A DNA stretch of 64,000 bases from NCBI GenBank assembly GCA_940671915.1, contig CALNVZ010003433.1, forward strand, positions 13,574,301-13,638,300, given 5' to 3'. Within the stretch, counting starts at the first letter, position 1. Each line of letters starts with the position of its first letter. The translations under genes and the position numbers were made by a program. Positions 22,471-34,910 of the stretch are shown here, one piece after another. Under the pieces are notes generated by a model. It had not been told where the DNA came from, made no database searches, and saw only the letters and a list, made by a program, of their open reading frames with translations. The DNA comes from Paracentrotus lividus. Lineage: Eukaryota; Echinodermata; Echinoidea; Camarodonta; Echinidae.

Positions 22471-23819
22471 TCCACTGGAAAAAAAAGTCTCCACAAAAAC
22501 AAAAACAACAAGTTTTTTTTTTTCTCTCTCCACATGACCGTCGGAAGGTTTGGTTATGTAAAGGTGGTTAAAAACAATGCTACCTCTATCCCTTTCCAAT
22601 GTATAGCCTATATGGGTATGATGAGTAATACTAATTTGTGGTTTGTTGTGTTGCTGTCACTTTCATTGTCTGTAGACTGGAATATTTTTAGATTTCTTTT
22701 CTTTTATCTTGTGGTCAAGGTGACGATGAGATGACAGCCGTTGTTGATTGTGAACGTGCTTATAATAGTTTAGTATGGATTGTCATCAGCGTCAGTTATT
22801 GGGGACTACCAACACCTTTATATTAATCATATTTTTTTTTTAGGACCTTGCTCCACCGCCCCCCCCCCCCTCATACATGCTTTTGGAGTTGGTCGAGTGG
22901 TGTAAATGATCGCTACATTTAAAATAACCGATTTCCTGTTTTTTTGTCTATGACTAAAATTGGATTGTTTTCTTGAGATTATATTCTACTAATATTCTAT
23001 TGATTGTTTGTCTAATGTGAAAACGTGACTTGTATTTATTTTATTATTCTATTCTGGAGAAATGACAAATAAATAACCAAACATACAGAGGTATCACAAT
23101 AATAAACAGACATTTTGAGGCGTTTAATTTCGTCAAACAAAGTATTCGTGGTGTCTCGGTCAAAGTTTTGTATATTTTCTTCCCAGCACATGTTGAGGAG
23201 AGTTATCACTCCGATCAATGGACAAACTTCCTTTGTCTCGTCACATCAAATCAGGGAGACAAGGACTGAGTGACATTTTCTCTTTCCATCTTTCAATGTC
23301 GTTTTGAGCGCCATGAACGGAGCACGAATTGGGCGTATTCAGAAAGAACTAAATATTGTTAATTTGTCATCGCTTTCCGCATCCGTTCTATTCAAAGGTT
23401 TAGTGTCATTTGGTCTAAACATGTTCATGACATAACCCAATTGAGTTTACTTCGCACCCATTTATGATCTGAAAGACATTTGGTCTATAATCACTCACGA
23501 ATCTATTGTCTATAATGATTTGTGCTCTCTGAATGAAAAGAATGAAAATGCACTCAAAACCTTGAGGATTTAAATAAATAAATTAATTAAGGAACAACCC
23601 GTTTCCCAATGAAAAGAGAGTGGTTGCTGTTGCACTTCCGAAAAGGTTTAGCGTCCCCATCCCAAAGACGTGACAGTCAGAACAATAGGGAGTTTTCGAT
23701 TCTCGGTGACGTCATGGACGTGCCACCTGGACGAGGTTTTAGATGTAAAGAGTAGTTGATAAATTGTGATTTCTTCACGCGTGACGCTCAAGGCTCTTCT
23801 AGGTCCTGATACAAGTCTT
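22471..23819. other. AT-rich intergenic DNA, no gene seen
   Basis: A poly-T and poly-C patch lies at 22830-22872. At 23395-23500 there are three loose CATTTGGTCTAAA/TATAATC units like those of the foldback element at 29992, probably a fragment of that family. Confidence 0.45.
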
Positions 23820-23962
23820 CAGGGGGGCATTTCATCAAAGGACTTGTCAGACATTTTATCCGACAAATTTGCTCTCAGTCAATCAGATGCAAGCATTTCA
23901 GTAGCTTATAACAGTTTGTCGGATAAAACGTCCGACAAGTCCTTTCATGAAACGCCCCCCTG
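23820..23962. mobile_element. MITE, GGGG/CATTTCATGAAA family, copy 2 (best preserved)
   Basis: The 143-bp palindromic element starts CAGGGGGGCATTTCATCAAA and ends TTTCATGAAACGCCCCCCTG. Inside each end is a second inverted pair, GGACTTGTC with ATTTTATCCGACAA. Its 65-residue open frame is a by-product of the palindrome. Confidence 0.85.
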
Positions 23963-26883
23963 AATTTGAAATGCCTCGTCTCAGAAAACAAAATATTGGT
24001 TAACTTCATAAACTGAAGTAGAATTTGTTGTTATTTGTGTTTCTAATATAATTAAAATGTAATATATAATTTTGATACCTTACTTTTATCTGAAAAAGTT
24101 CTACAAAGTTGTTTTCAGATTAGTTTTTTATTGACACCACGTGGTATTGGAGACTTAGTTTCAATGCTATTTTAACACCACAAGTTAACACCATCTCGGT
24201 GTTGCATAATAATACAGCAGCGTTTCAGCTGTAAGGACTTTACTGATATAGGAGGGGGAGTTCCCCCTGAATTTTTAATTGATCAAAATAACAGAAAATT
24301 TAAAGAAAATATGAGTGCAGATTTGAAGAAAATAAATGAAGAAGAATATGAATCATCTCACCTGTGCGTCCAATATACCATCAAATCCATATTATGCATG
24401 CCTCTATTTAACCGTGGATCGTTGTACTAACGATGAAAAGTGTCACCTTACATAGGGTTGGGTATGTAATGATTGCATCTTTAAACGAAGTTGTCAAAGA
24501 TTAGGTGTAGGGTTTAGGATTAGGATTAAGGTTTAGGGTTGAGGTTTAGAGAAAGGATTTGGAATTTATAGATTTACCATTCACATATTAGGTAATTTTC
24601 TTTTTGTTAAAAAAAAATATTATATGATAAATACAGGAAAAGACTGTAAATTTGCAGGGCTCCAAATACGGTGGTCAATAAAGACAACCTGTAAATTTAT
24701 ATTATCCGTAAAATAACTACATGAGGCTGTGGAAAAACGGGCACTCTCGAAATCTAGACTGCGGGGAAATTTCCCTTTAAAAAACGGCGAAATTTGTTTA
24801 CAGTGTAATTCTGTCCCGAACTATCTCACAACTACCTACTATCCGTCCCCCCCCCCCCCGCAAAAGGAGAAAAGAGAGATACAAATAGAAAGAAAAAAAG
24901 CTTGATCAATGACCCCTGTTTGTCCTTGTACAAGTTTGAAACCTGATCTATTTGACAGTAATCCAGCAAATTAATCCCCAGACACAAGTTCAAACTCCTG
25001 CTCAAACTCGATTCGAAAGCCAAGTTTAAAGCCCAGAGCAATTTGTCAGATTTCATTTAGTCTAGTTGATAAATAACAAGATAATCAAAGAATAATCATA
25101 AATTGATTCAGCGTTCGAAGGCAGTGAGCGCACAGTCAAGTTTGTGTTGGTGAAAAGCGAAGAAATAAAAATAATTTGATGTAATCGGTTTTTGTTCTCT
25201 CCCCAATTTTTTTCCATTCGTAAGACTTGTTTATCTTTCATAGGCATATGCAACCCGTACAATCAACTCTTCCAACAATACCCTAAAGTTACTCAAAATA
25301 TTGCGCTATTAAAAACAAACAAACAAACAAACAAAAACAAAAACAATATCGTATTTTGAGTGAGCATGGGGCCGCTTCCCACGGGAACGATATACTATTA
25401 ATGCCCGCAGCCCCCCCCCCATGAGAAAAAAATTCGAACTTCCATGTTGAGTCTAAACCCCCCCCCCCAAATATGCCCTTAGCACTGGACTGTTAACGAG
25501 AAATATTTATGATCATAAAATGATGGGAAAGTATTGAGACTAGACAGTCCTTCCTTGAGATGACACTCAACAAGGAAATATAACTTCCTCTACCATTACC
25601 ACCCAGTTATCTAGGCGGTGTATCCAGGGGCACCACAGGGCAAGTCCTCAACCCCCCCCCCCCCTCCCCCTCTTCCTTCTGACAATGTGACTACCTTTCG
25701 ATTTTGTTTCTTTTCACTCTCGCTTTCTTTAGAATTTTCCATTGATTTTGAGGGTAATTTCCTTTTGCATGTATTTACTTTCCTTGTTTCATTTCTACCT
25801 ATACTCTCTTGTTTTCATTTATTTTCTTAATTTTTGTTGGAACATCATGCAGTGTAATCCAATATCCGTGTAACTGATATGTTTGCAAAGACAAAGACAT
25901 TTATAGATCTTGTTCCTTGTAAATTATTGCTCTTGTAGAGATTTTTATCAACATTCTTGCTCCTTGCGTCATATATTTCAATATTTCATTATTGCACAGT
26001 ATTGTTTTTTATTATGATTTAGCGTGTTTTGTGTGTTTATGTCTTGTTGTTTCTTGTGTACGTGTTTTTTTTTTTTAGTTTATCTTTTAAATTATGTTAA
26101 TTATCCTCTCTTAAAATAACTTCATGTTGAATCTTGTAGGCCTACAATCCCAAGTTTCTTGACCTTCCCTTCCAAATTGTTATGCCTCTTATCATGTTCC
26201 CTTGGTTATTTCACTGACGCAACGATTTCCATACAGATCTCATTTTCATATTTGTCCTAGCCATTTCAGAAGCGAGGTATGAATTGGCATTTTAAATTCG
26301 GACGTCACGATAACGAAAGGAAAATTACTAAATATACCGAGCCAGGTAAACCGTGTCTGCCCGGAACTTCCCCGGACGCTCTCCTGCCGGCGTTCGCTCT
26401 GCTAGCCCGGAGTGCAGGAAAGAAAAGATGTCTGTATAATTATGTTTTTTCATTACTCTCTTTTGAGTTTGTTTAATACAAGTTACCTGGAATTATTCAG
26501 AAAGGACCTGAGGGGAGGGGGTTATAAAGTCGTTCGCAGCAAGCCAAATTTTAACATGGTAAACAGTAATTATGATTGAAAGGTTGAGAAGGGGGCACTT
26601 AACGCTTTAGAGGCACCTTTTTTTTGTTCACTATAGGCTAAATCTTAAACATATTTCTAATAACAAATAATGTTCAAGAATGTTTAGCTATTCCTGTACC
26701 GTTTCGTTCTTTCTTTTACCAGTTTACAGTAACAGATTTGATAAGGTTTGTAAATATCGCTACCCTAGTATTCTCACGAGTTCGTGTTTATTCTTGGGGA
26801 GAGTCTTGCGTCCCACCCCAAACTAAATTGGGTCAAACAATAGGGCCCCCAGGAAGCCCCCCCCCCCCCAAAAAAAAAAAAAA

Positions 26884-26915
<32 letters not shown>

Positions 26916-26972
26916 TAATAATAATAATAATAAAAATAAATAAATAAAAATGATAAATAAAAAAAATTAAAA

Positions 26973-27007
<35 letters not shown>

Positions 27008-27009
27008 AT
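23963..27009. other. intergenic DNA with homopolymers; no gene supported
   Basis: Holds a telomere-like patch (24505-24553), poly-C runs (24846-24860, 25409-25420, 25650-25664), a segment at 25337-25430 repeated at 34437-34505 (ATATCGTATTTTGAG, GCATGGGGCC...), and an A/AAT microsatellite from 26869. A GC-richer spot at 26341-26420 has no splice borders I trust. Confidence 0.45.
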
Positions 27010-27010
27010 A
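26869..27010. repeat. A, AAT and AAAT microsatellite tract
   Basis: Poly-A grades into AAT repeats (about 26885-26932) and then AAAT repeats (about 26933-27010). It directly adjoins the tRNA-like segment at 27015 and may be the 3' tail of that SINE-like element read on the - strand. Confidence 0.85.
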
Positions 27011-27014
27011 TTTA

Positions 27015-27180
27015 TACCAGTACCAGTTTTTCTCACCATGGGTGGAGGATGGTCAGTGTAGATTAATGTCTTGGCAGAGGACTTTACCAGTGACGTGAAG
27101 GGGATTCGAACCCCGGACATTATATAAGCTAGAGAGTAAAGTTATCCAAATTGCAATTGCTAAGTCGTTATTCCCCTCCC
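27015..27180 (-). mobile_element. tRNA-like (SINE-type) segment
   Basis: On the - strand the string GGGGTTCGAATCCCC (27100-27114) matches a tRNA T-arm and RNA polymerase III B box with a perfect stem. Upstream sequence resembles a decayed tRNA body. Downstream it continues into a unique-looking part and then an ATTT/ATT-type simple tail, as in a tRNA-derived SINE. No cloverleaf with an intact anticodon arm can be drawn, so it is not called a tRNA gene. Confidence 0.45.
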
Positions 27181-27433
27181 CCAGAAAAATAGAGAAATAA
27201 AATAAAAGATAAAACAAAAACAGCGCCCACCCCGGACCCCCACTGACATATAATTTGCACATTGAATAATTGAAAGAGGTTTCTACTGGGCGTTGACACT
27301 GTTATGCCAAAGAAATGAAGACGTTGCCAACTGAAATATAGGAATAAATACCAAGGGTTTATAATAACCACTTCTTGATATAAAAAAAAATCAAAATCAT
27401 TAACTTGACGCTCTATTTGTTATTACAGTTATG

Positions 27434-29411
27434 TATTATTACATTATCCTTATGAATAAGGTGTAAATAATTATCGCCCGATTTCTTTATTATCATCTCT
27501 TTCAAAAGTGCTCGAAAAATTTATACATAAATAATTTATACATAAAAGAACAATTAATTTTTTGAAAGATCAAAATATTTTGTGTGATTTCCAATTTGGA
27601 TTTAGAGATAAACATAGTACAAGTCATGCATTATTATCACTTGTTGAAAAGGTAGCTCATGCACTTGATTCCTCTAGTCATATGGTTGGAATTCTCCTGG
27701 ACTTCTCCGAGGCCTTCGACACGATTAACCATGATATATTACTTCACAAACTCTCTCATTACGGTACACGTGGGAAGGCCTTGGAGTGGTTCATGAGTTA
27801 CCTATCTAATAGGAAACACTTTGTATTTCTAAATGGTCTCACTTCTGAATTACGACATGTTAATTGTGATGTTCCCCAAGGTAGTTTGTTGGGCCCGCTT
27901 TTGTTTATTATCTATATTAATGATTTTTATAGATCATTTTTATTCTTTTCCAATTCAAATCCAAATACTCTTGTTGAAATTGTAAATTCAGAATTAGAAA
28001 AAATTACACAATGGATTCGAGCAAATAGACTGTCTTTAAATTTGCAGAAAAACAAATATATTCTTTTCAGTAATTCAATACACTACCTGTCATCTGATAT
28101 AGTTTTTAATGACATTCCTTTGGAAAAAGTTTCACATTCTAAATTTTTAGGTGTAATAATTGATAATAAGCTTTCATGGAAAGCTCATATTGATAACATT
28201 TCATTTTTTTTGAGAATATTGGTATACTAAATAGACTTAAAACCCAACTCCCATCTTCAGCATTATTAACTTTATATTCCTCCTTGACCTTGCCTTATCT
28301 TAATTATGGTGTACTCGCATGGGGCAACGCTCATCAGACCAATATAGATAAACTTTTATTGTTACAAAAAAGAGCAGTTAGAATTATTTGCCAGGAAAAT
28401 TGTCTTGCCCATACTAATCCATTGTTTTATGAAAAAAATATTTTGAAAGTAAAAGATTTGTATATGCTTCAGTTAGGTCAATTTATGTATAAATATAATA
28501 ATGACTTACTGCCAAATGATTTTAAGAATTTGTTTTTAAAAAATCAATCTTTTCACCAACATTCTACTAGACAATCAGAAGAGTATCATTTGCCCTTGCT
28601 TCGAACTTCCTTCGCTAAAAACACTTTTATTTATGATGGTCCTAAATTGTGGAATTCTTTTACCGAATCCTTGAAGAATGCCCCTTCATTAAATACGTTT
28701 TAAAAAAAGACTAAAGATATATTTGTTTCAAAAATACAAAGAAAGTTAGTTTGTTTTACTACCCACCACGTAAAAGTCATACACACAATGACTCCGTGCA
28801 TCGTTGTTTTGATGACATGGAGGAGAAAAATGCTTATAATTTTCTCTTTATCAATTAGTAGTCTTAATTATGTGCAGAAACTATGGGCTTCCTATGTTTA
28901 TTTACAGAAAATTGGTTTTTGTTTTTGTTTTTTTCCACGTTTGTGTTGTATTTTCGAGGTCTTGTTGTTGTTCTTGCTTTCTTTTATTTTAGCTATTTTT
29001 TTGTGTTTTCCTTTCTTTTAAGTGTTATTGTGCTTCGCAGGCTTGTAACGGTCCTTATTTTTCTACTTTATAATATAAAAAGAGAACAAACCGATTAATT
29101 TCAGATGATGTGACTTTTATGTTTTACTTATTTGTATAATGTTAATGTGTAATTTTGAGGGACCCATATCCTACAAGTATTAACTTTTTAATGGGTCCCT
29201 CCATTTCCATAGGAAATTTCGATATATTTTGTTTTATATTACATTACTTAAATGTGCCAAAATTATAACTGTATAATGCTGTTAAAGAATCTTTTTGTAA
29301 ATTGTCTTATTGAAATGTTATATTGCACGATTCTTGTTTGTTCAAATGTACATATTATTTCTGTGGAAATGAAGCATAAAGTTGAATTGAATAATCAGTT
29401 GAATTGAATTG
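27434..29411 (+). mobile_element. 5'-truncated LINE, CR1/Jockey-type group
   Basis: A non-LTR retrotransposon copy holding the C-terminal reverse transcriptase part, a 3' UTR of about 700 bp, and a tail of imperfect TTGAA units (29382-29411) instead of poly-A. The coding part starts inside the NNYRPISLLS motif (about 27453). A short duplication (AATTTATACATAA twice, 27518-27545), a stop, an in-frame deletion and a frameshift make it inactive. The tail type and motif spellings fit the CR1/L2/Jockey side of the LINE tree; the exact clade needs a search. Confidence 0.85.
27453..28705 (+). pseudogene. reverse transcriptase remnant (LINE ORF2), catalytic FADD motif deleted
   Basis: The order of motifs is clear: NNYRPISLLS (27453 on), FQFGFR, then motif A around LLDFSEAFDTINHD (27700-27735), motif B VPQGSLLGPLLF (27871-27906) and IYINDF. 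The next motif, the catalytic F-A-D-D box, should follow within about 15 residues, but the text jumps to LFFSNSN (near 27940). The frame is kept, so an in-frame deletion removed it. A frameshift near 28200 moves the rest to another frame, where the CR1/Jockey C-terminal pattern resumes (LPYLNYGVLAWG, 28300 on; YDGPKLWNSF; stop at 28701-28703). It cannot encode an active polymerase. Confidence 0.9.
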
Positions 29412-29991
29412 ATTCCAATATCTTGTATAAACCAATTGCTGCAGATGGACAAATTAAAGTCTTCATAGAAATTGAAAGATGCAGTGGGATTTGTGTGATG
29501 TATAGCAAAAATTGACACTCAGATGATCGTAAATTAGACACTAGCTTTTTTATGAGATTTCCATTGACATGTCTAATGCTAGGCCGTGTCAATAATTTGT
29601 CAGTATCTATTTCCTCGATTCAGTTCCTCAATTCAACTTTGCGTTTACAAAATAGCACACTTAAGAAACACATTTTAAGGTGCATTTTAATGTACCGTTA
29701 TAAATGGGAGCACCATTAAAGGAGTAACCCTTATTTTTCAACTTATAGCAAGTAGAGGTGGAAAGTTGCCCTTTTTAAAGGTGCTCCCAGTGTAAACATT
29801 GGTCTGCTCCCAAAAACAATGTGAAAAGTGCAAATTTTGTCCCAACCAAAGTGGCGAATGTCCCATTTCTGCAAAATTGAGAACCTTATTCTTCCTTCTC
29901 ATTTTTTAATATTTTGGGCTTGAGATATTGTTTTCATTTTACATACTCCCCTTCCCCAGCATTACGGAGAGAGCTTGGCATGCTGCTAGGA
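29412..29991. other. short intergenic spacer between LINE and foldback element
   Basis: About 580 bp with GTGCTCCCAT/GGGAGCACC-like inverted strings (about 29706-29790), possibly another small element. No coding signal. Confidence 0.4.
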
Positions 29992-30452
29992 GGTAAATTG
30001 CTAAATGGTCTAAACCCAATATGACTAATGCCCGTTTGGTCTCATCCCACATGGTCTAATTCCATTTCGTCTACAACGAGTTCGTCTAATACCATTTGGT
30101 ATTATTGCCACTTCGCCTATTTACCGTTTTGTATAATTTCCATTTCGTCTAATGTCCATTTGGTCTAATATCCCCTTGGTCTATCACCACTTGGTCACTT
30201 CCTGTAACAAACTGGTAATAGACCAAATATTAATTTTTGAATTAGACGAAAAAGCAATTATACCAAAAGGTAATTAGACGAATTGGCAATTTGACCAAGT
30301 GGTCATTAGACCAAGTGATAATTAGACCAAATATGTATTAGACCAACGGGAAATTAGACCAAATTGTTGGTATACCAAATGGGTTTAGCCCATTTGGTAT
30401 TAGGCAATCAGATAATTGAACCAACTGCTAGTAGACCAAGTGGATATAAACC
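29992..30452. mobile_element. foldback element of CATTTGGTCTAAT modules with 8-bp target duplication
   Basis: The 461-bp element is flanked by a perfect direct repeat TGCTAGGA (29984-29991 and 30453-30460). It starts GGTAAATTGC and ends ATATAAACC, so its ends are GGT...ACC as in the TU-like element at 12983. The left half is a run of degenerate units of about 20 bp, such as CCATTTCGTCTAATGTCCAT. The right half carries the inverse (TTAGACCAAGTGATAATTAG), the switch lying near 30210. It has no coding capacity. Related fragments lie at 23395-23500, 39885-40180 and 44255-44340. Confidence 0.85.
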
Positions 30453-30460
30453 TGCTAGGA

Positions 30461-30928
30461 GGGGTGCGAATTTACCTTCATCCGACCCCTATCAGGGTTT
30501 GGCCTATCAAGCTGTCGCCCCCTGGAAGCTCAAATTAGTTGATATCATTGTCCGTTTCCTTGAATTTACTCAACCTGGCTCCCGAACCAACTTTCATCGG
30601 TTACCAGCAGTGACACTGAATTTTCTGGCTGTCATAATCTGTAAAGGAGTTAATGATTGTATAGCAATAAGTGAATTATGTTGTGTTTTCGTTAAAGCTT
30701 TACCTAAGTCATCTCATCTTAACTGATCTGCTTCAATTTAATGCAGAATTGCCCTGTATATGTTTATAAAGATGCACGGATTAGTAATTGTTCTCAAACC
30801 ATTTTTAATCTTCGGATTAACGAGTTGCAACCGTTTTATCATCAATTTCATCATCATGATCATTATCACTTTCATCGTCATCTCAATCATTATTCTCCTC
30901 CTCCTCCTCCTCCTCCTCCTCCTCCTCC

Positions 30929-30965
<37 letters not shown>

Positions 30966-31923
30966 ATTCTTCACGCTACATTGAGTAACAGAGTATGCAA
31001 TCTCTGTTCATTTTTCTTCATATTAAAAATGTTTTTCCTCGACGTGCTATCATCTATAACATTGCACCCTGGATTTCCATTGTTTGCTTAATTTCAATTT
31101 CATGTTTTCCTGTTATTTTATAGATCACGAAGTTTTTGTTTCGAAAGCACGGTCTCGCAGAAAATGATCACGATTCTTATTCATATCCCACGTGCAAATT
31201 CATGATTCAGCAAACGAAACTAAAAAAAAAAAAAAAATCATTTGTTTTTTATTTGAATCGAAAACATGATATTATTGTGAAAAGCGGATTTGATGTTGCT
31301 AAGTGTAAATCAAATTGTCCAAATCAAATTATGTTTAACTTCATGGAAAGAATGTTTAAGATTATCATAACGGTATTGAAGCTATAACTCTACTTGAAAA
31401 TAAAAGGAGATATAGCCCGATCATATTAAAGATAAAGGTTCTGTTGGTTTCTAATGGGAAACAAACCAAAGTGATATAAACCATACTCATCTGTCAAGGG
31501 AAATTCAAATAAAAAATGTCGTTCCAAAATGTAGGCCGTGTTGGCCCGTCACTGAATCATATATCTATTATTCTAATAGTGCGTTTCTTTTTATGTTTCC
31601 TTTGTAATAAATGAAACATATGTGCATCTTTGTTTTGGATAGTGTGGCGAATCAAGAAATGGGTAATAAAGAAACAAATCAAAGAGAATGGGAAATTGGA
31701 AGGTACAGAAAAGGTGGAGACGAGAGGGAAAGAGAAAGTGGGAGGCACATGGTATAGGAAATAAAGAGAATAAAGAAATCGTGTATCTTGCAATGTTTTC
31801 TCGGATAAGAAGGAGGATGAGTGAGAGAAGGATGAGCATGAGGATGATAATTATGAGAGACAGAGCAATATACTGTCGAAAGAGAATGGATCGAGAGAGA
31901 AAGAGAGAAAGACATGGAGGGAG

Positions 31924-31965
<42 letters not shown>

Positions 31966-34436
31966 GGAGTGAGAGCGAGAGAGAGAATGAGATTATGAAA
32001 AAAGAGTTTTTGTTTTAAAAAATGGTTTGAATATAAGATGCTTCCAATTCTGCGCTTGACAGATTACAACTTTAATAATTATGTATATAAATTATATGCA
32101 TTGCCCTTAAAACCTTCACTGATAGTTCTCTAGTTTCTACTTTTGTTATAATCTGATTATTACTAAAACAGTGTTTATGAAATAATTTTTATAAAATTTT
32201 GTATATTAAAATGTTTTTGCATTGGTCATGCACTCAATCTCTGCTTCTGGTCTGCGTCGAATATCGCACAATATCCGTACGTCGAACGCAGAGAAATGTT
32301 TGTATCCATGGGAACAAGGTGATCTTATTCTTGCCGTAGCCGTGTCGAAACGCAAATAATCGCAAGAGTTTGAAGCCACCCGAAGAAGGTTGATGGTCAT
32401 GCAATTAATGTAGCTAAAACACGCACGCATCGGTTGGGACCACGGCATAAGTAATAATATCTTGTTTCGGATATTAAATCATCTTACCTTACAACCTCGT
32501 GGTAAACCAAAATAACAAGGAAAGGATGCGAAGAAATGGAAATTAATTTGTTTCACATAAAAACTCGAGAAGTGGTCATAATTGTTTATTTATTTCGGAT
32601 GAATTAATCTACATGTATCTTGATCCTTTAATAGTTTTTCTTAGGAAAATGCGTTTCGTATTTGTAATCACTTTAGTGAAATAGAGAAAGTACCTTATTT
32701 TTCTTTATAACTATATATACATGTACATTTATAATTTGCTGTAGTTATGGTGTTTAAGGTCTAATTCAAAAAAATAATCCATGCGTAATTTACAATGATT
32801 TACACTCAATTTGTTTTGTTGATTTAAGCAATATAATACACCAGTCCTTTGCACCCGAATAAACATTTTGCACCTCTAAAACTGACAAAGTTACAGTAAG
32901 CTACATTCTGCACCGTTTGAGGGTTATAATTCTGCACCTGTTCGGGTGCAAACGCTTGTTTTGTTTTGTTTTTCCTGCACCTTTTCCAGCACGTTTGCAC
33001 CTTTCACGTGAGTATTTTGTTTTAGAATCATGAAATGGGTACTGCTACTGTAACATTCCCCCCCTTTTTTGGGGGGGGGGGGGTGTGCATAGTCTGATTT
33101 GCCAAATCGAGATGTGAGTTTGGTCCAGCTTGTTCGGAGCTTTCATAGGGGACGCCACAAGTTCGAATCTACCGGAGTCACCCTTCCCCCCCCTTCTGTT
33201 TGTGTTTAAACGGCCTTGGTGACATCACAACACACATTGGTCGCTTGTCCTATACGCGAGCACATTGAGTGTTTTAGGAACTTGTAGTGCATATCGCTTC
33301 GATTGCCTCGAAGAAAACTTAATTTAACCTACTCATAAACGCAAGCGCGGCGATTTCATGTCACGAACTGGGGGGGGGGGACGGAAACACCCGAAGTGAA
33401 AAATAATACACTAAAAATTCGCATACTTCGCACATTATGCAGAAACTAATGAAAATGTTGCGAGGCGCGAAGCGCGATAATCCGAAATTTTGACTTATAA
33501 TCACATTTAGCTTGTATTTGAACATAGTTTTACCTCTTTATTAGCTTCAAAAGCTTATCACTACATAAAAAATATGTTAAGCTTTAAAAATCGAGGGGGG
33601 GGGGGACGATCCCCCAGAAAAAAAAATCGAGGGGGGGGGGGACACGTCCCCCCCCCGTCCCCCCCCCCGGGATCGCCGCCAATGTCATAAACGGTATATT
33701 TTTCGACAACCGTATGAACACCATCAGTGCATATTGTAAAATAAATGGCCAGAAATTGATTTATAAAGTTCAGTAATTCCGTTGCCCCTCCAGCGACGCT
33801 GTAACTCGTGATTAATTGCATTTCACTCATCGGCACCAGAATATATGTCATGGTTTATGTGATCGAAGAAACCTAGATAGATCTTCATTTTGTTTCACAT
33901 CCTTGTAAACTTCCATAGCTCGTCCCCCAGATCTCGTCAGCAGTAACTAAAGTCGTTATTAGCTGAAGGGAACATTTTCGTTTCATCCGCTTCGGGTTTT
34001 GTTTGCTATGAAAGCAAATCAACACGCATCTTTTATTCTCACTCATCCGTAGCAATCCAAATTAGAACAACAAGGCTTTTTGACCTGTTAAATAATATCA
34101 TCGTTTTAATATATATTATTGCCACCTACATTTGGAGAAAACTGTACTCTCAATTAAGCATTTATCAACGAAGCGTGAAAGGGGGAAACATGATGCCCCT
34201 TGTGACGAGCAAGGGGTGGGGATTTACGCCTTTCCGTTACGCCTTAGTTTGTAAAGTCTCTTGATCATTGTTTGTGGCGATTTGAATTAATGTTTCCATC
34301 TCCATGTAGAGGGAACCTCTTCTTTCAAACAATGATAATTTCAAAAGGCGCTAAATCCACTTTTGATGAAAATTGAGTTTAACAATAATTTTTTTTATTA
34401 CAACAATTCATTTGAATTATGTTTTTATTAACCAAT
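30461..34436. other. intergenic DNA rich in simple repeats; no gene supported
   Basis: Contains a TCC then ATC microsatellite (30894-30965), a GA tract (31896-31975), a cluster of TGCACC strings with the inverted pair GCACCTGTTCGGGTGC (32850-33005), G/C homopolymer runs (33061-33083, 33595-33670) and a tRNA-like B-box patch AGTTCGAATC (33150-33159). The open frames are readings of these repeats. Confidence 0.5.
33352..33680. repeat. G/C-homopolymer dispersed repeat
   Basis: Two tracts (33370-33380 and 33595-33670) pair GGGGGGGACGATCCCCC-like strings with GCGAGGCGCGAAGCGCG, a pattern typical of dispersed repeats rather than of genes. The inverted C and G runs around 33595-33670 can fold into a strong hairpin. 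The family is not identified. Confidence 0.4.
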
Positions 34437-34505
34437 ATCGTATTTTGGAGGGAGCAAGGGACCCTTCCCGGGACAGATGTATTATAACCCCCCCCCAAAA
34501 AAATG
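34437..34505. repeat. short dispersed repeat shared with 25337-25430
   Basis: ATATCGTATTTTGGAGGGAG...CCCTTCCCGGGACAGAT followed by a C run matches 25337-25430 in the same orientation. It borders the 3' side of the decayed LINE. Confidence 0.55.
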
Positions 34506-34910
34506 TAATTACCAATTTTTCTTTTTTTATCTTCTGAAACTTTTTATTGCTCAGTCATAATCTGTATTGTACAACATTAATCACATAAATAAATCACAGC
34601 ATTTATAATGGTGTAAAATACAAACAATAACAAACCTATATAAAAACTGAAGAGTGGGTAAAAAATTGTTATCTTATCAAGTTTCGTCAAGAATGTATCA
34701 ACAATAATTTTCAACAGGGGTCATTTTATATGCAATCCTTCAATATTCTTACAGTTTTGCTATGTTAAGTTAATAGTTTCGTATTAGAAATGAAGATATT
34801 AGTCGCCGTTTAAAATGTGGTTGTGTGTTTTTACTTTTCTACACTATAAACCATATCTTTTAAACAGTTAGTACCAATGGTTTGCAGTGTATTTGTGGGG
34901 GCCTTTACAG

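Noticed and set aside
27015..27180. A functional tRNA gene
   Set aside because: Only the B box and T stem are convincing; no anticodon arm or acceptor stem can be paired, and a simple-repeat tail follows, as in a SINE.
31679..31972. Arg/Glu-rich and Ser/Leu-rich frames on opposite strands
   Set aside because: Both derive from a GA microsatellite and flanking purine-rich DNA.
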